Source of the DNA: Actinocatenispora sp963805605
Lineage (GTDB): Bacteria > Actinomycetota > Actinomycetes > Mycobacteriales > Micromonosporaceae
Assembly: GCA_963805605.1 (NCBI GenBank)
Contig: CAWDUX010000001.1
Coordinates: 944,123 to 1,008,122 of the forward strand
DNA: 64,000 nucleotides
Direction: 5' to 3'
Below are positions 1 through 8,600 of the stretch, in pieces. A model generated the notes under the pieces. The model had not been told where the DNA came from. It saw nothing but the letters and a program-made list of their open reading frames with translations, and did not search any database. The translations under genes and the position numbers were made by a program. Numbering within the stretch: the first letter of the stretch is position 1; each line of letters opens with the position of its first letter.

Positions 1-1
1 C

Positions 2-373
2 GGCGGCGACTGGCTGGACTCCCTGCTGACCGGGCTGGACGCCAAACGCCGGCTGTTGGCTGAGTTGCTCGCCGAGCACCTGCCGACAGTAGGCTACATC
101 CCGCCCGCCGCAACGTATCTGTCCTGGTTGGACTGCCGTCGGCTGGGTTTCGACGACGGCGCGGACGCCGGTGCCCGCGGCGTGGTGAGCTCCAGCGCCG
201 GCCCCGCAGCGGTGTTCTTGGACAGGGGCCGGGTCGCGGTCAGCGCGGGCCCGGCGTTCGGTACGGGGGGTGCCGGCCACGTGCGACTCAACTTCGCCAC
301 CTCCCGCGCGATCCTCACTGAAGCGGTGCAGCGGATGGCGGCCGCCGCTGGGACCACGCCCGTCGGCGGCTGA
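2..373 (+). CDS. MalY/PatB-type PLP C-S lyase or aminotransferase, C-terminal part
   Basis: Only the last 123 codons lie in the window; the frame is open from base 2 to the TGA at 371-373. The end of the protein has the PatB/MalY signature, where VFLDRGRVAVSAGPAFG leads into GHVRLNFATSR, with the Arg that binds the substrate carboxylate in fold-type I aminotransferases. The family consists of PLP-dependent cystathionine beta-lyases and related aminotransferases in the cytosol. The PLP lysine lies upstream of the window, so substrate cannot be judged. The gene converges with the leftward glycosyltransferase 27 bp away. Confidence 0.8.
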   Translation, partial: GGDWLDSLLTGLDAKRRLLAELLAEHLPTVGYIPPAATYLSWLDCRRLGFDDGADAGARGVVSSSAGPAAVFLDRGRVAVSAGPAFGTGGAGHVRLNFATSRAILTEAVQRMAAAAGTTPVGG

Positions 374-400
374 CGGTTCGGCCGGTCGGCGGCAGGGTCG

Positions 401-1672
401 TCAGGCCGAGCCGTCGGCGGCGAGCAGGTTGCCGTCGGGTACGACGATCGGTGGCACCGGGCCGTCGGCGGTGCCGGCCGCCCGCAGCGCCCGTTCGTCG
501 CGTTCGGCCTGCCGGTACTCCTCGACGGTCCGTTCGGCGATCACCGACCAGGAGTAGCGTTCGGTGACCTCGGCGCGGGCGCGGCGGGTGACCCGGCGGG
601 CCAGTACCTCGTCGCGCAGCAGGGTGCTCACCGCGTCGGCGAGCGCCGCCGGGTCGCCGGGCGGGAAGCTCACCCCGGTCACCCCGGGCTCGACGAACTC
701 GGCCAGTCCGCCGGTGGCCGACACCGCCAGCGGCGCGCCGGCCGCAGCAGCCTCCAGCGCCACCATGCCGAACGGCTCGTACCGGCTGGGCACCACCGCG
801 CAGTCGGCGGCGGCCAGCAGGGCGGGCAGTTCGGCGCCGAGGAACCCGGCGAAGGTGACGCTGCGCCCGACCCGCCGGCGGGCCACCTCGGCAGTCAGCT
901 GCTCGGCGTACTTGCCGTCCCCGGCGATCACCACCCGCAGCCCGGGGAAGCGGCGACGTAGTCGGGGCACCGCGGCGATCAGGTCCTGCACACCCTTCTC
1001 GTACACCAGCCGCCCCGCGTAGACGACCAGCGGACCGGTGGCGGCGAAGCGTTCCCGGACCGCCCGTACGGCCGCCGCGCTGGCCCGGAACGCGGTCTCG
1101 TCCACGCCATTGGCGATCACCCGTACTTTGCTGGCGGGCAGCTCGAACAGCCGGCTGACCTCCCAGCGCATGTAGGAGGAGCAGACCAGCACCCGGCGGG
1201 CCTCGTAGCTGAGCCACCACTCGACCGAATGGATGCACCGGTTGAGTTCGGCCGGCAGCCAGCCGGAATGCCGACCCGCCTCGGTGGCGTGCACGGTGGC
1301 CACCAGCGGCACCCGCAGGTGGTGCTTGAGCGTCACGGCCGCGTGTGTGACCAGCCAGTCGTGCCCGTGGACCACGTCGAACTCGCTGTCCGCGGCGACC
1401 CGCAGCGCCGCGCGGGTCAGCGCGTGGTTGAGCGACATGGTGAAGGCCAGCAGGGTCTCGGTGGCGAACGGGAACAGCGGCGGGTCGGCGGGGGCGCGCA
1501 CGATCCGTACACCGTCGCGTACCTCGTCGAGCGGCGCGTCACCGCCGTGCCGGGTCACCACCGTGACCTGGTGCCCGGCCGCCCCGAGCGCGGTGGACAG
1601 GGCGTGGACGTGCCGGCCGAGACCACCGACCACCACCGGCGGGTATTCCCACGAGAGCATCAGCACGCGCAT
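401..1672 (-). CDS. GT4-family glycosyltransferase (glycogen synthase/Rv3032-like)
   Basis: A 423-residue GT-B fold glycosyltransferase. The N terminus MRVLMLSWEYPP followed by GGLGRHV (about 16-22) is the donor-loop signature of GT4 alpha-glucan synthases. The C-terminal half has the family E-x7-E motif in PSRYEPFGMVALEA. I start at the ATG at 1672 because homologues begin MRVLMLSWEYPP; a TTG at 1690 would add six residues. In Mycobacterium the homologue Rv3032 elongates alpha-1,4-glucan for methylglucose lipopolysaccharide and lies with the methyltransferase Rv3030 beside etfBA, as here. The GH57 branching-enzyme gene expected between them is absent. Use of ADP- or UDP-glucose is inferred. 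Confidence 0.88.
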   Translation of the reverse strand: MRVLMLSWEYPPVVVGGLGRHVHALSTALGAAGHQVTVVTRHGGDAPLDEVRDGVRIVRAPADPPLFPFATETLLAFTMSLNHALTRAALRVAADSEFDVVHGHDWLVTHAAVTLKHHLRVPLVATVHATEAGRHSGWLPAELNRCIHSVEWWLSYEARRVLVCSSYMRWEVSRLFELPASKVRVIANGVDETAFRASAAAVRAVRERFAATGPLVVYAGRLVYEKGVQDLIAAVPRLRRRFPGLRVVIAGDGKYAEQLTAEVARRRVGRSVTFAGFLGAELPALLAAADCAVVPSRYEPFGMVALEAAAAGAPLAVSATGGLAEFVEPGVTGVSFPPGDPAALADAVSTLLRDEVLARRVTRRARAEVTERYSWSVIAERTVEEYRQAERDERALRAAGTADGPVPPIVVPDGNLLAADGSA

Positions 1673-1729
1673 GGTCACCGATTTTCGCAAAGGCCGGTTA
1701 CTTCCCGGTACCCGGCCGGCGGGTCAGGC

Positions 1730-3244
1730 TCAGCCGCGTTCGATCGCGGTGTTCAGCAGGCCGAGCGGGGGTGAGCCCAGCTTCAGCAGCGCGGCGTGCA
1801 GCCGGGGCAGCGAGAACTGCGCGCCCCAGGCCGTACGGGCCCGTTCGCGCAGCTCCAGGATCGCCAGTTTGCCGAGCGTGTAGCGCCCGTAGGTGGGGTC
1901 GAAGGTGCCCCGGTACGCCTCCGCCAGCGCGGCCGGCCCCTGCAGGTACGCGTACGTACGGAACCGCTGGGCGGCCTCGTCGACGGTGAGCGCGCCGGTG
2001 TGCAGGCCGATCGCGGCGGACAGTCGCACCACCCGTACCAGCGCCTCCAGCGCCACCCCGGCGGCGAAGCGTGGATCGTCGGCGTGGAACCCCTCCTGCA
2101 GGGCCATCTCCTCCACGTAGTGCGCCCAGCCCTCCACAAAGGACTCACCGATGAGGGTGCGGCGTACCGCCGAGGGCGCCCGACGCAGCGCCCGGCCGTG
2201 CGAGAAGTGGCCGGGCGCCACTTCGTGCACGGTGATTGCGGGCAGGCTGGTACGGCTGAACACCGCCAGCCACTCCGCCTGGTCACGGGCCGGCCAGTCC
2301 GGTTCGGGCGGGGTCACGTGGTACCAGCTGGCCGCGTCCGGCTCGTACGGCGCAGCCCAGGCCATCATCGCCATCGCCCAGCGCCGCGAATCCGGCGCCG
2401 GACCGACCCGACATTCCCCGTCAGAGTACGGCGCGAGCTCGTGGCGTCGGGTCCAGTCGATCACCTCGGCGGTGAGTGTCCGTGCCTCGGCGATGACCCC
2501 GTCGATGTCGGGATGGTCGGCCAGCAGGGCGGCCACCGTGTCCGCGGTGGGTGCGCCGGGCGCTATCCGGCGGCAGGCGTCGTCGAGTAGCCCCTGCAGC
2601 CGGTCGCGTTCGGTGTCCGCCTGCCCGGCCAGGGCGCCCAGGTCGACCGGTAGCGCCTCCGCGCTGGACAGCAGCCTGGTCAGGGCCGCGCCACCGAGTG
2701 CGGTCCGCGGGTCGCCGGTACGTTCGCACTCCTGCAGGTGGGTCGCCAGCCGGGCGTGCGCGGCCAGTGCCGCCGTGCCGACGTCGCCGTCGCTGTCGCG
2801 TACCTGGCTGGCGAGGCCCCGGGTCGCGGACGCCGTCGCGCGGGCCACCGGTGCCGGCACCCGGTCCAGCGCTGCCAGTGCGGCGTCCACCGCCTCCGGC
2901 CAGCGGGCCAGGTGCGCGGAGCGGGCCCGCTCCCGCTCGTCGGCCGGGCCGTAGTCCCGGTCGTAGCAGGCCAGGTCGAGGTTGCCCACGTGGTACAGCG
3001 GGTTGCTGCGGTGCAGTTCCAGTTCGCCGTAGCTGACCCGGGTCGACTCCTCGGCGGCCTGCGCGTGTGCCTCGTCGTGCGGGTCCGGGTACGGGTGGGC
3101 GCCTGAGGGGGCGAGCTGGCCCAGCGCTCGACGTACCCCGTCGGGGGACAGGTCCTGGACCTGCCCGTCGTACTCGTGCCGGCCGATCGACTCCCGCGCG
3201 GTGGGCACCATCAGGTCACAGAGTGCGCGCAACCGTGCGTCCAT
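1730..3244 (-). CDS. DUF885 family putative metallo-hydrolase
   Basis: A 504-residue protein of the DUF885 family. Its key feature is HEVAPGH at about 340-346 in the context AITVHEVAPGHFSHGRAL, followed by GESFVEGWAHYVEEMAL. This is the HExxxGH plus downstream Glu arrangement expected of a zinc peptidase-like fold. Start is the ATG at 3244 (MDARLRALCDLMV); upstream codons in this frame read through the next gene in antisense and do not look coding. No signal peptide is seen, so it is probably cytosolic. It sits in the same direction between the methyltransferase and GT4 genes, where a GH57 branching enzyme is usual. Substrate unknown. Confidence 0.85.
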   Translation of the reverse strand: MDARLRALCDLMVPTARESIGRHEYDGQVQDLSPDGVRRALGQLAPSGAHPYPDPHDEAHAQAAEESTRVSYGELELHRSNPLYHVGNLDLACYDRDYGPADERERARSAHLARWPEAVDAALAALDRVPAPVARATASATRGLASQVRDSDGDVGTAALAAHARLATHLQECERTGDPRTALGGAALTRLLSSAEALPVDLGALAGQADTERDRLQGLLDDACRRIAPGAPTADTVAALLADHPDIDGVIAEARTLTAEVIDWTRRHELAPYSDGECRVGPAPDSRRWAMAMMAWAAPYEPDAASWYHVTPPEPDWPARDQAEWLAVFSRTSLPAITVHEVAPGHFSHGRALRRAPSAVRRTLIGESFVEGWAHYVEEMALQEGFHADDPRFAAGVALEALVRVVRLSAAIGLHTGALTVDEAAQRFRTYAYLQGPAALAEAYRGTFDPTYGRYTLGKLAILELRERARTAWGAQFSLPRLHAALLKLGSPPLGLLNTAIERG

Positions 3245-3320
3245 GGCGGGCAATGTACCTGGCGGCGCAAGCCGAGGCTGGTTTGCGCCGCCCATCGGCG
3301 AGCCCGGTCGTCGGGCCGGG

Positions 3321-4070
3321 TCACGCCAGCGTGACCACTGCCAGCAGATCCAGCGAGGAATCCAGGTCGGTGCTGGACAGTACGAAGTCCTCGGCGCGGA
3401 CCTGCGCCACCATCGCCGCAAGGTCCGCCGGCCACTGCCCGGCCGGTCGGGCGAGCTGCGCCTCCACCAGCCCGGCGCCGTACAGTTGCTGGCTGCGTCG
3501 GTCCAGCGCGTGCAGCCGTGGCCCGGCGCGCAGGCCGTACATCGTGTGCCGGCCGGGTACGGGGGCGAGCAGCGCGCTCAGCTCGGCGGCGGCCAGTTCG
3601 CGGGTGTGGTAGAGGTTGCGCGGCCGGTCCGTGGCCGGGTCGTAGCCGGGGGAGAAGGTCAGCCGGTTCGGGGTGCTGACCACCAGGGTGCCGCCGGGGC
3701 GCAGGGTACGGGCGCACTGTGCGACGTGCCGGGGCTGGTCCCACAGGTGTTCGACCAGTTGCAGGCTGAGTACGGTGTCGAAGCTGTCGGTGGCGAACGG
3801 CAGCCCGACCGCATTGCCGCGCACCACCGGTATCCGGGGGTAGCGGCGTCGGACGTGCGCGACGCTCTGCGGGTCGTAGTCGAGGCCGAGCACCTGCCGC
3901 GCCCCGTCGGCCAGCAGGTCCGCGCCGTAGCCTTCGCCGATTCCGGCCTCCAGCACCCGGCCGGCGGGCGGGATCAGCCGGGCGAGGGCCAGGTATGCGG
4001 CCTCGTGCCGGCGGTACCAGTAGTTCTCGACCGGGATGCCCGGCACGGTGCGTTCACCGGTCAGGGTCAT
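3321..4070 (-). CDS. Class I SAM-dependent methyltransferase (Rv3030-like)
   Basis: A 249-residue Rossmann-fold methyltransferase. Motif I is AGIGEGYG at about 42-49, the acidic residue after beta-2 is in LGLDYDP, and the post-motif region LRPGGTLVVSTPN follows. Start is the ATG at 4070 (MTLTGERTVPGIPVENYW); an open extension to 4169 looks non-coding. The gene is divergent from etfB, with 232 bp between them holding both promoters. By position it corresponds to Rv3030, proposed to act in methylglucose lipopolysaccharide synthesis. That role is inferred from context and the acceptor is not shown by sequence. Confidence 0.85.
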   Translation of the reverse strand: MTLTGERTVPGIPVENYWYRRHEAAYLALARLIPPAGRVLEAGIGEGYGADLLADGARQVLGLDYDPQSVAHVRRRYPRIPVVRGNAVGLPFATDSFDTVLSLQLVEHLWDQPRHVAQCARTLRPGGTLVVSTPNRLTFSPGYDPATDRPRNLYHTRELAAAELSALLAPVPGRHTMYGLRAGPRLHALDRRSQQLYGAGLVEAQLARPAGQWPADLAAMVAQVRAEDFVLSSTDLDSSLDLLAVVTLA

Positions 4071-4302
4071 CGGCTCGACGCCGCACTGCCCGTCCCGCGG
4101 GGTGGTCTCTGCCTGCACGCCGGCCAACCTTACGGATCGTTGTGAGAAGTGTCGCTCGCCACCTGCCACAACAGAGACTACTGACTAGTAACATGGCGGT
4201 GAAAGTCACGTTCTGATGCCGGGCTATGTTGACACCGGGCAGCCGTCCGGCTGCCGTTCGTGGGGTCGTCAGGCTCGGGTGAGCAGGAGGTCATCGCAAG
4301 CG

Positions 4303-5082
4303 ATGAACATCGTCGTCCTGGTCAAGCAGGTACCGGACTCCGGTGCCGAGCGCACGCTGAAGGGTGATGACTTCACAGTCGACCGCGCGTCGGCCAGCAA
4401 CGTCATCAATGAGATGGATGAGTACGCCATCGAGGAGGCGCTGCGGATCAAGGAGGCCCAGGGTGGGGAGGTGACCATCCTGACCGTCGGTCCCGACAAG
4501 GCCACCGAGTCGATCCGCAAGGCCCTGTCCATGGGCCCGGACGGCGCCGTCCACGTGCTGGACGACGCGATCGCCGGCTCCGACGCGGTACAGACCTCCC
4601 GGGTGCTCGCCGCCGCCCTGGACACCCTGGAATGGGACCTGGTGCTCTGCGGCGCGGAAGCCACCGACGGCCGGGTCCAGGTCATCCCGCACATGCTGGC
4701 CGAGCGGCTGGGCGTACCGGCCCTCACCGGTGCCCGCAAGCTGACCCTGGACGGGGACAGTCGCACCGTGGAGCGCCAGACCGACGAGGGCTACGAGGTC
4801 GTACAGGCCAGTGGCAAGGCGATCGTCAGCGTCTGGGACACCATCAACGATCCGCGCTACCCGTCCTTCAAGGGCATCATGGCGGCCAAGAAGAAGCCGG
4901 TGAAGACCCTCGCCCTGACCGACCTCGGGGTCGGCGCGGACGAGGTCGGACTGGCCAACGCCTACTGCGCGGTGGTCGAGGCCGCACCACGACCGTTGCG
5001 TCAGGCCGGCACCCGGGTCGAGGATTCCGGCGAGGGCGGCACGAAGCTCGTCGATTTCCTGGCCACCGAGAAGTTCGTCTGA
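4303..5082 (+). CDS. etfB: Electron transfer flavoprotein beta subunit
   Basis: A 259-residue EtfB (FixA family), the AMP-binding subunit of the heterodimeric flavoprotein that takes electrons from acyl-CoA dehydrogenases. The N terminus MNIVVLVKQVPDSGAERTL and the ETF beta signature around KKKPVKTLALTDLG are diagnostic. Start is the ATG at 4303 after a GGAGG at 4286-4290; an upstream ATG at 4216 is in frame but adds a non-homologous leader. It is followed after 18 bp by etfA, so the two form an operon, closed by a strong hairpin after etfA. Confidence 0.97.
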   Translation: MNIVVLVKQVPDSGAERTLKGDDFTVDRASASNVINEMDEYAIEEALRIKEAQGGEVTILTVGPDKATESIRKALSMGPDGAVHVLDDAIAGSDAVQTSRVLAAALDTLEWDLVLCGAEATDGRVQVIPHMLAERLGVPALTGARKLTLDGDSRTVERQTDEGYEVVQASGKAIVSVWDTINDPRYPSFKGIMAAKKKPVKTLALTDLGVGADEVGLANAYCAVVEAAPRPLRQAGTRVEDSGEGGTKLVDFLATEKFV

Positions 5083-5100
5083 ACGGGAGGGTGACGACAC

Positions 5101-6060
5101 ATGGCTGAAGTACTCGTGGTCGTCGAGACAAGCGGCGAGACCACCAAGAAGGTCACCCTGGAGGCCCTCACCCTGGCCGGCCGGATCGGCGAGCCGTCCG
5201 CGGTCGTACTCGGTGCTCCCGGCACCGCCGACGCGGTCGCCGACACCCTGGCCGCGCACGGTGCCGCCAAGGTGTACGTGGCGGAGAGCGACGAGATCGC
5301 CGGTCACCTGGTCGGCCCCAAGGCCGAGATCCTGGCCCGGTTGGTCGGCGAGGTCTCGCCGGCCGCCGTGCTGCTCGCCTCCTCCCAGGAGGGCAAGGAG
5401 ATCGCTGGCCGACTGGCGATCAAGCTGGACAGCGGGCTACTCACCGACGTCTCCGACATCGCCGAGGACCTGACCGTCACACAGGTCGTGTTCGCCGGCG
5501 CCACCATCGCCAAGTCGAAGGTGACCAAGGGCGTGCCGGTGGTCACCGTACGACCCAACTCGGTGGCACCGGAGCAGAAGGCCGGCGCCGGCGAACGGGT
5601 CAGCGTCGACGCCAAGGTCTCGGACGCGGCCAAGAGCGCCAAGGTGCTCGAGCGGGTCACCGAGCAGAAGGGCTCGCGGCCGGAACTGACCGAGGCCGGT
5701 GTGGTGGTCGCCGGTGGTCGCGGCGTCGGCAGCGCCGAGCAGTTCTCCCTGATCGAGGAGTTCGCCGACCTGCTCGGCGGTGCGGTCGGCGCCTCCCGGG
5801 CGGCCACCGACTCCGGGTTCTACCCGCACCAGTTCCAGGTCGGGCAGACCGGCAAGACGGTTTCGCCGCAGCTGTACGTCGCCGTCGGTATCTCCGGCGC
5901 CATCCAGCACCGGGCCGGCATGCAGACCTCGAAGACCATCGTCGCGATCAACAAGGACAACGAGGCGCCCATCTTCGAACTCGCCGACTTCGGCGTGGTC
6001 GGTGACCTGTTCAAGGTGGTACCGCAGGCGAACGAAGAGATCCGCAAGCGGCAGGGCTGA
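5101..6060 (+). CDS. etfA: Electron transfer flavoprotein alpha subunit
   Basis: A 319-residue EtfA (FixB family), the FAD-binding partner of EtfB. The C-terminal domain carries VVAGGRGVG, then GFYPHQFQVGQTGKTVSPQL and VGISGAIQHRAGM, the residues that wrap FAD. Length is normal. A GGGAGG ribosome site lies in the 18-bp gap after etfB, so the genes are co-transcribed and made in equal amounts. The pair passes electrons from matrix-type dehydrogenases to an ETF:quinone oxidoreductase that is not in this window. Confidence 0.97.
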   Translation: MAEVLVVVETSGETTKKVTLEALTLAGRIGEPSAVVLGAPGTADAVADTLAAHGAAKVYVAESDEIAGHLVGPKAEILARLVGEVSPAAVLLASSQEGKEIAGRLAIKLDSGLLTDVSDIAEDLTVTQVVFAGATIAKSKVTKGVPVVTVRPNSVAPEQKAGAGERVSVDAKVSDAAKSAKVLERVTEQKGSRPELTEAGVVVAGGRGVGSAEQFSLIEEFADLLGGAVGASRAATDSGFYPHQFQVGQTGKTVSPQLYVAVGISGAIQHRAGMQTSKTIVAINKDNEAPIFELADFGVVGDLFKVVPQANEEIRKRQG

Positions 6061-6410
6061 CCTGACCGGTAGGTCGGCGTGGGGCGGTCGGAGTTTCTCC
6101 GGCCGCCCCACGCCCGTCGGTGGGCGCGGGGCAGCGTCCTCCCCGGACCGCCGGCGCTGAGCTGCCCCGGCGACAGCGTCTGCCCGGTCGATATGTTGGC
6201 CGGAACACTTGACGCGGACGCTGCGGCCGCTCCCAGTCGGGTGGACCCGCACGCCGGATGCCCGGACGCGTGGTCATCAACGCCACACCAGGCCGGATAC
6301 CGTCCGACAGGTGGTCAGGTCCGGCTGAACGTGTCCTAGGCTGTCGATGACCTCCGGCCCGTACCCCTGCTCCGCCACGGGCCGCCTTTCACCCCTACCG
6401 GGAGGATGCC
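6061..6410. other. Gene-free interval etfA-bioY
   Basis: 350 bp without a convincing gene. It holds the etfBA terminator at its left end and must hold the bioY promoter at its right end. A lone TGAAC at about 6326 recalls half a biotin-regulator (BioQ) site, but no matching second half is visible. Confidence 0.6.
6076..6114 (+). terminator. Strong hairpin after etfBA
   Basis: An 18-bp stem (6076-6093 with 6097-6114) containing one G-U pair and a TTT loop begins 15 bp after the etfA stop. No long T-tract follows, which is common for actinobacterial terminators. Confidence 0.75.
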
Positions 6411-7007
6411 GTGTCCACCGATTCGGTCGCCGTACCCCGCAGTGTCCTTGCCGATCTGATCCCCGGCACCCTGGTGCGCAACGGGCTGCTGGTCGCCGGC
6501 GGTGCCGCACTGACCGGCCTCGCCGCCCAGCTGTCGATACCGATCGAGCCGATCAGCCCGGTGCCGGTCACCGGCCAGACCTTCGCGGTCCTGCTGGTCG
6601 CCGCCGCGCTCGGGCCGTGGCGCGCACTCGCCTCGATGGCGCTCTACCTGGCCGTCGGCATGGCCGGCGTCCCGTGGTTCGCCGGCGGCACGCACGGTGC
6701 CGGTGGCGCCTCGTTCGGCTACATCCTCGGCTACCTGGCCGCCGGGCTGCTTGTCGGCGAACTCGCCCGTCGGCACGGGGACCGTACGCCGCTGCGCACC
6801 GCCGGCACCATGGTGCTCGGCAACCTGGTGATCTACGCCTTCGGTGTCTCCTGGCTGGTCGGCGTGGCCGGGCTGGCGCCGCTGAATGCCCTGAGTGTGG
6901 GCATCGTGCCGTTCCTGCTCGGCGACGCCATCAAGATCGCGCTCGCCGCCGGCGTACTGCCTGGCACCTGGGCGCTGGTGCGTAGGTTCGCCGGCTCCGA
7001 CAGGTGA
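6411..7007 (+). CDS. bioY: BioY biotin transporter substrate-binding subunit
   Basis: A 198-residue integral membrane protein of the BioY family, the S-component of ECF-type biotin uptake. It has about six hydrophobic helices and the family signature PVPVTGQTFAVLL followed by LGPWRALASMALYLAVGMAGVPWF. Start is GTG at 6411 after GGGAGG; no upstream in-frame start has homology. No bioMN (ECF ATPase and T subunits) is nearby, so it works alone or with a shared ECF module. The stop overlaps the next gene's start (GTGA), implying coupled translation. Confidence 0.93.
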   Translation: MSTDSVAVPRSVLADLIPGTLVRNGLLVAGGAALTGLAAQLSIPIEPISPVPVTGQTFAVLLVAAALGPWRALASMALYLAVGMAGVPWFAGGTHGAGGASFGYILGYLAAGLLVGELARRHGDRTPLRTAGTMVLGNLVIYAFGVSWLVGVAGLAPLNALSVGIVPFLLGDAIKIALAAGVLPGTWALVRRFAGSDR

Positions 7008-7702
7008 CCGTTGCACCCGACGGCCCCGTGGCACCCGGTACGGCCCCGCAGCCACAGGTTGTGGGGCCGTCCGGCTCCGGTCCGGTCGCGCCCGACGGCG
7101 TCGACATCGAGCACTGGCAGCCGTGGTCGCCGACCGAACTGGCTGGCCGACTCGCCGATGTCCAGGTGCCCTGGTGGGTGTGCGGCGGCTGGGCGATCGA
7201 TCTGTTCCACGGCGGCCGTACCCGCGACCACGAGGACATCGAGTTCGCGATCTGCCGCGACGACTTTCCGATCGTGCGGGACGCGTTGCTGGCCGACGAA
7301 CGGCTGGAGTTGTACTGCGCCGGTGGTGGTCGGCTGTTTCCGCTGGCCGCGGGGTCGATGCCGCCCGAGGACTACACCCAGGTGTGGACCCGGGACCGGG
7401 TGACCGGAGCGTTTCGTACCGACACGTTCCTGGATCCGGGCGATCATGACGAGTGGGTCTGCAAACGCGATGACCGCTTGCGGTTGCCGCTGGCACGGAT
7501 GATCGCGGTCAGCGCGGACGGTGTGCCCTACCAGCGTCCCGAGATCGTGCTGCTGATGAAGGCCAAGCACCGCAGGTCCAAGGATGACGCCGACCTCGCC
7601 GGTACGCTGCCGCTGCTGTCCGCGCCGGCCCGACGCTGGCTACGCGACGCGCTGGAACTGATCCACCCGGGCCACGAATGGTCATCCAACCTCGGCGGAT
7701 AG
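7004..7702 (+). CDS. Nucleotidyltransferase-fold protein, aminoglycoside-adenylyltransferase-like
   Basis: A 232-residue protein with the nucleotidyltransferase core: GGWAID at 61-66 and the metal-binding D78-x-E80 in RTRDHEDIEF. This layout resembles ANT(2'')/LinB-type drug nucleotidyltransferases and their uncharacterised relatives. The first 40 residues are a Pro/Gly-rich non-conserved tail. Start is the GTG at 7004 overlapping the bioY stop by 4 bp; a later start is possible given the poor tail. A resistance role is only a family-level possibility. Confidence 0.75.
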   Translation: MTVAPDGPVAPGTAPQPQVVGPSGSGPVAPDGVDIEHWQPWSPTELAGRLADVQVPWWVCGGWAIDLFHGGRTRDHEDIEFAICRDDFPIVRDALLADERLELYCAGGGRLFPLAAGSMPPEDYTQVWTRDRVTGAFRTDTFLDPGDHDEWVCKRDDRLRLPLARMIAVSADGVPYQRPEIVLLMKAKHRRSKDDADLAGTLPLLSAPARRWLRDALELIHPGHEWSSNLGG

Positions 7703-7797
7703 ATCGGTATTCTCCGGCCCAGCGGCAGGCCGACGAGCGCCGTACGGTGGAACTGACGGCCGATGCGGCACGCGGGCGTCAGGAAGGCGGAAATACG

Positions 7798-8028
7798 ATG
7801 GACGACCGCGACGTACTGGGCGATATTCACCGGTTGGTAGAAGAAGAGCACCGACTGCGCGACCAGGGCGGTGGTGAGCAGGAGGTCGCTCGACTTGCGG
7901 TGGTCGAACGCCACCTCGACCAGTGCTGGGATCTGCTGCGCCGACGCCGCGCACGGGAGGACGCCGGTCAGGACCCGGACACCGAGCGGGTCCGCCCCCA
8001 GTCCGAAGTCGACCATTATCTGCAGTGA
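7798..8028 (+). CDS. DUF2630 family protein
   Basis: A 76-residue protein typical of DUF2630: MDDRDVLGDIHRLVEEEHRLR at the start, VVERHLDQCWDLLRRRRARED in the middle and QDPDTERVRP near the end. It is highly charged and mostly helical, probably a small coiled-coil protein; function unknown. Start is the ATG at 7798 after AGGAAGG. Sequence upstream in the same frame runs back into the preceding gene and is not part of it. Confidence 0.85.
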   Translation: MDDRDVLGDIHRLVEEEHRLRDQGGGEQEVARLAVVERHLDQCWDLLRRRRAREDAGQDPDTERVRPQSEVDHYLQ

Positions 8029-8104
8029 GTGGCTGGAACAGACATCTGCGTGCTGGCAACGGCGCCCGCGTGGGGCGTCGTACCGGTTCGTCTAGCGTGA
8101 CGCC

Positions 8105-8536
8105 ATGACATATCCCGCATCGGGTGGCGGCTGGCCGCAGCCGCCGGCCAACACCGGTCCAGCTCCGTACGGCCCACCCGCCCAGTACCCACCCGCCCAG
8201 CAGTACCCGCCGCAGCAGGGCCAGTACCAGCAGTACCCGCCGCCGCAGCAACACCACCAGGGTCAGCAGTACCAGCAGGGCCAGTACCAGCAGGCGCAGG
8301 GCGGCACCTACACGGCGCGCTTCATCAAGCACACCGGCATGTTGATCCTCTGGCAGCAGTCCACCGCCACCTCCCGGGGCAGCTTCGAACAGATCGCCGC
8401 CGACTACCGTTCGGCGCAACAGCACTGCCTGCTGGCCGGTTGGTGGTCGATCAGTTCGATTCTCGCCTTCAACTGGTACGCGTTGATCAAGAACGCGGTG
8501 GTGTTTGGCAAGGTCAAGCGCGAAGCAGGGCGCTGA
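8105..8536 (+). CDS. Proline/glutamine/tyrosine-rich hypothetical protein
   Basis: A 143-residue protein in two parts. Residues about 10-65 are low complexity, with many repeats of the QQYPP/QGQYQQ kind. Residues about 66-143 form a compact C-terminal domain (TARFIKHTGMLILWQQ through FNWYALIKNAVVFGKVK). The C-terminal part is well conserved in appearance, with Trp and Tyr residues, but I do not recognise a named family. No clear signal peptide or membrane helix is seen. It lies 64 bp before iscS, in the same direction. Confidence 0.7.
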   Translation: MTYPASGGGWPQPPANTGPAPYGPPAQYPPAQQYPPQQGQYQQYPPPQQHHQGQQYQQGQYQQAQGGTYTARFIKHTGMLILWQQSTATSRGSFEQIAADYRSAQQHCLLAGWWSISSILAFNWYALIKNAVVFGKVKREAGR

Positions 8537-8600
8537 GCGACGATCCGGACAGGGCGGCGGCCTGTGGAACTCCGCAACCCTCGGATTAGGCTCGGTAGCC

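Noticed and set aside
6320..6345. BioQ-type operator before bioY
   Set aside because: Only one TGAAC half-site is visible and no matching inverted half at the right spacing.
7004..7702. Functional aminoglycoside-resistance gene
   Set aside because: The nucleotidyltransferase core is clear, but residues specific to known resistance enzymes cannot be confirmed by eye.
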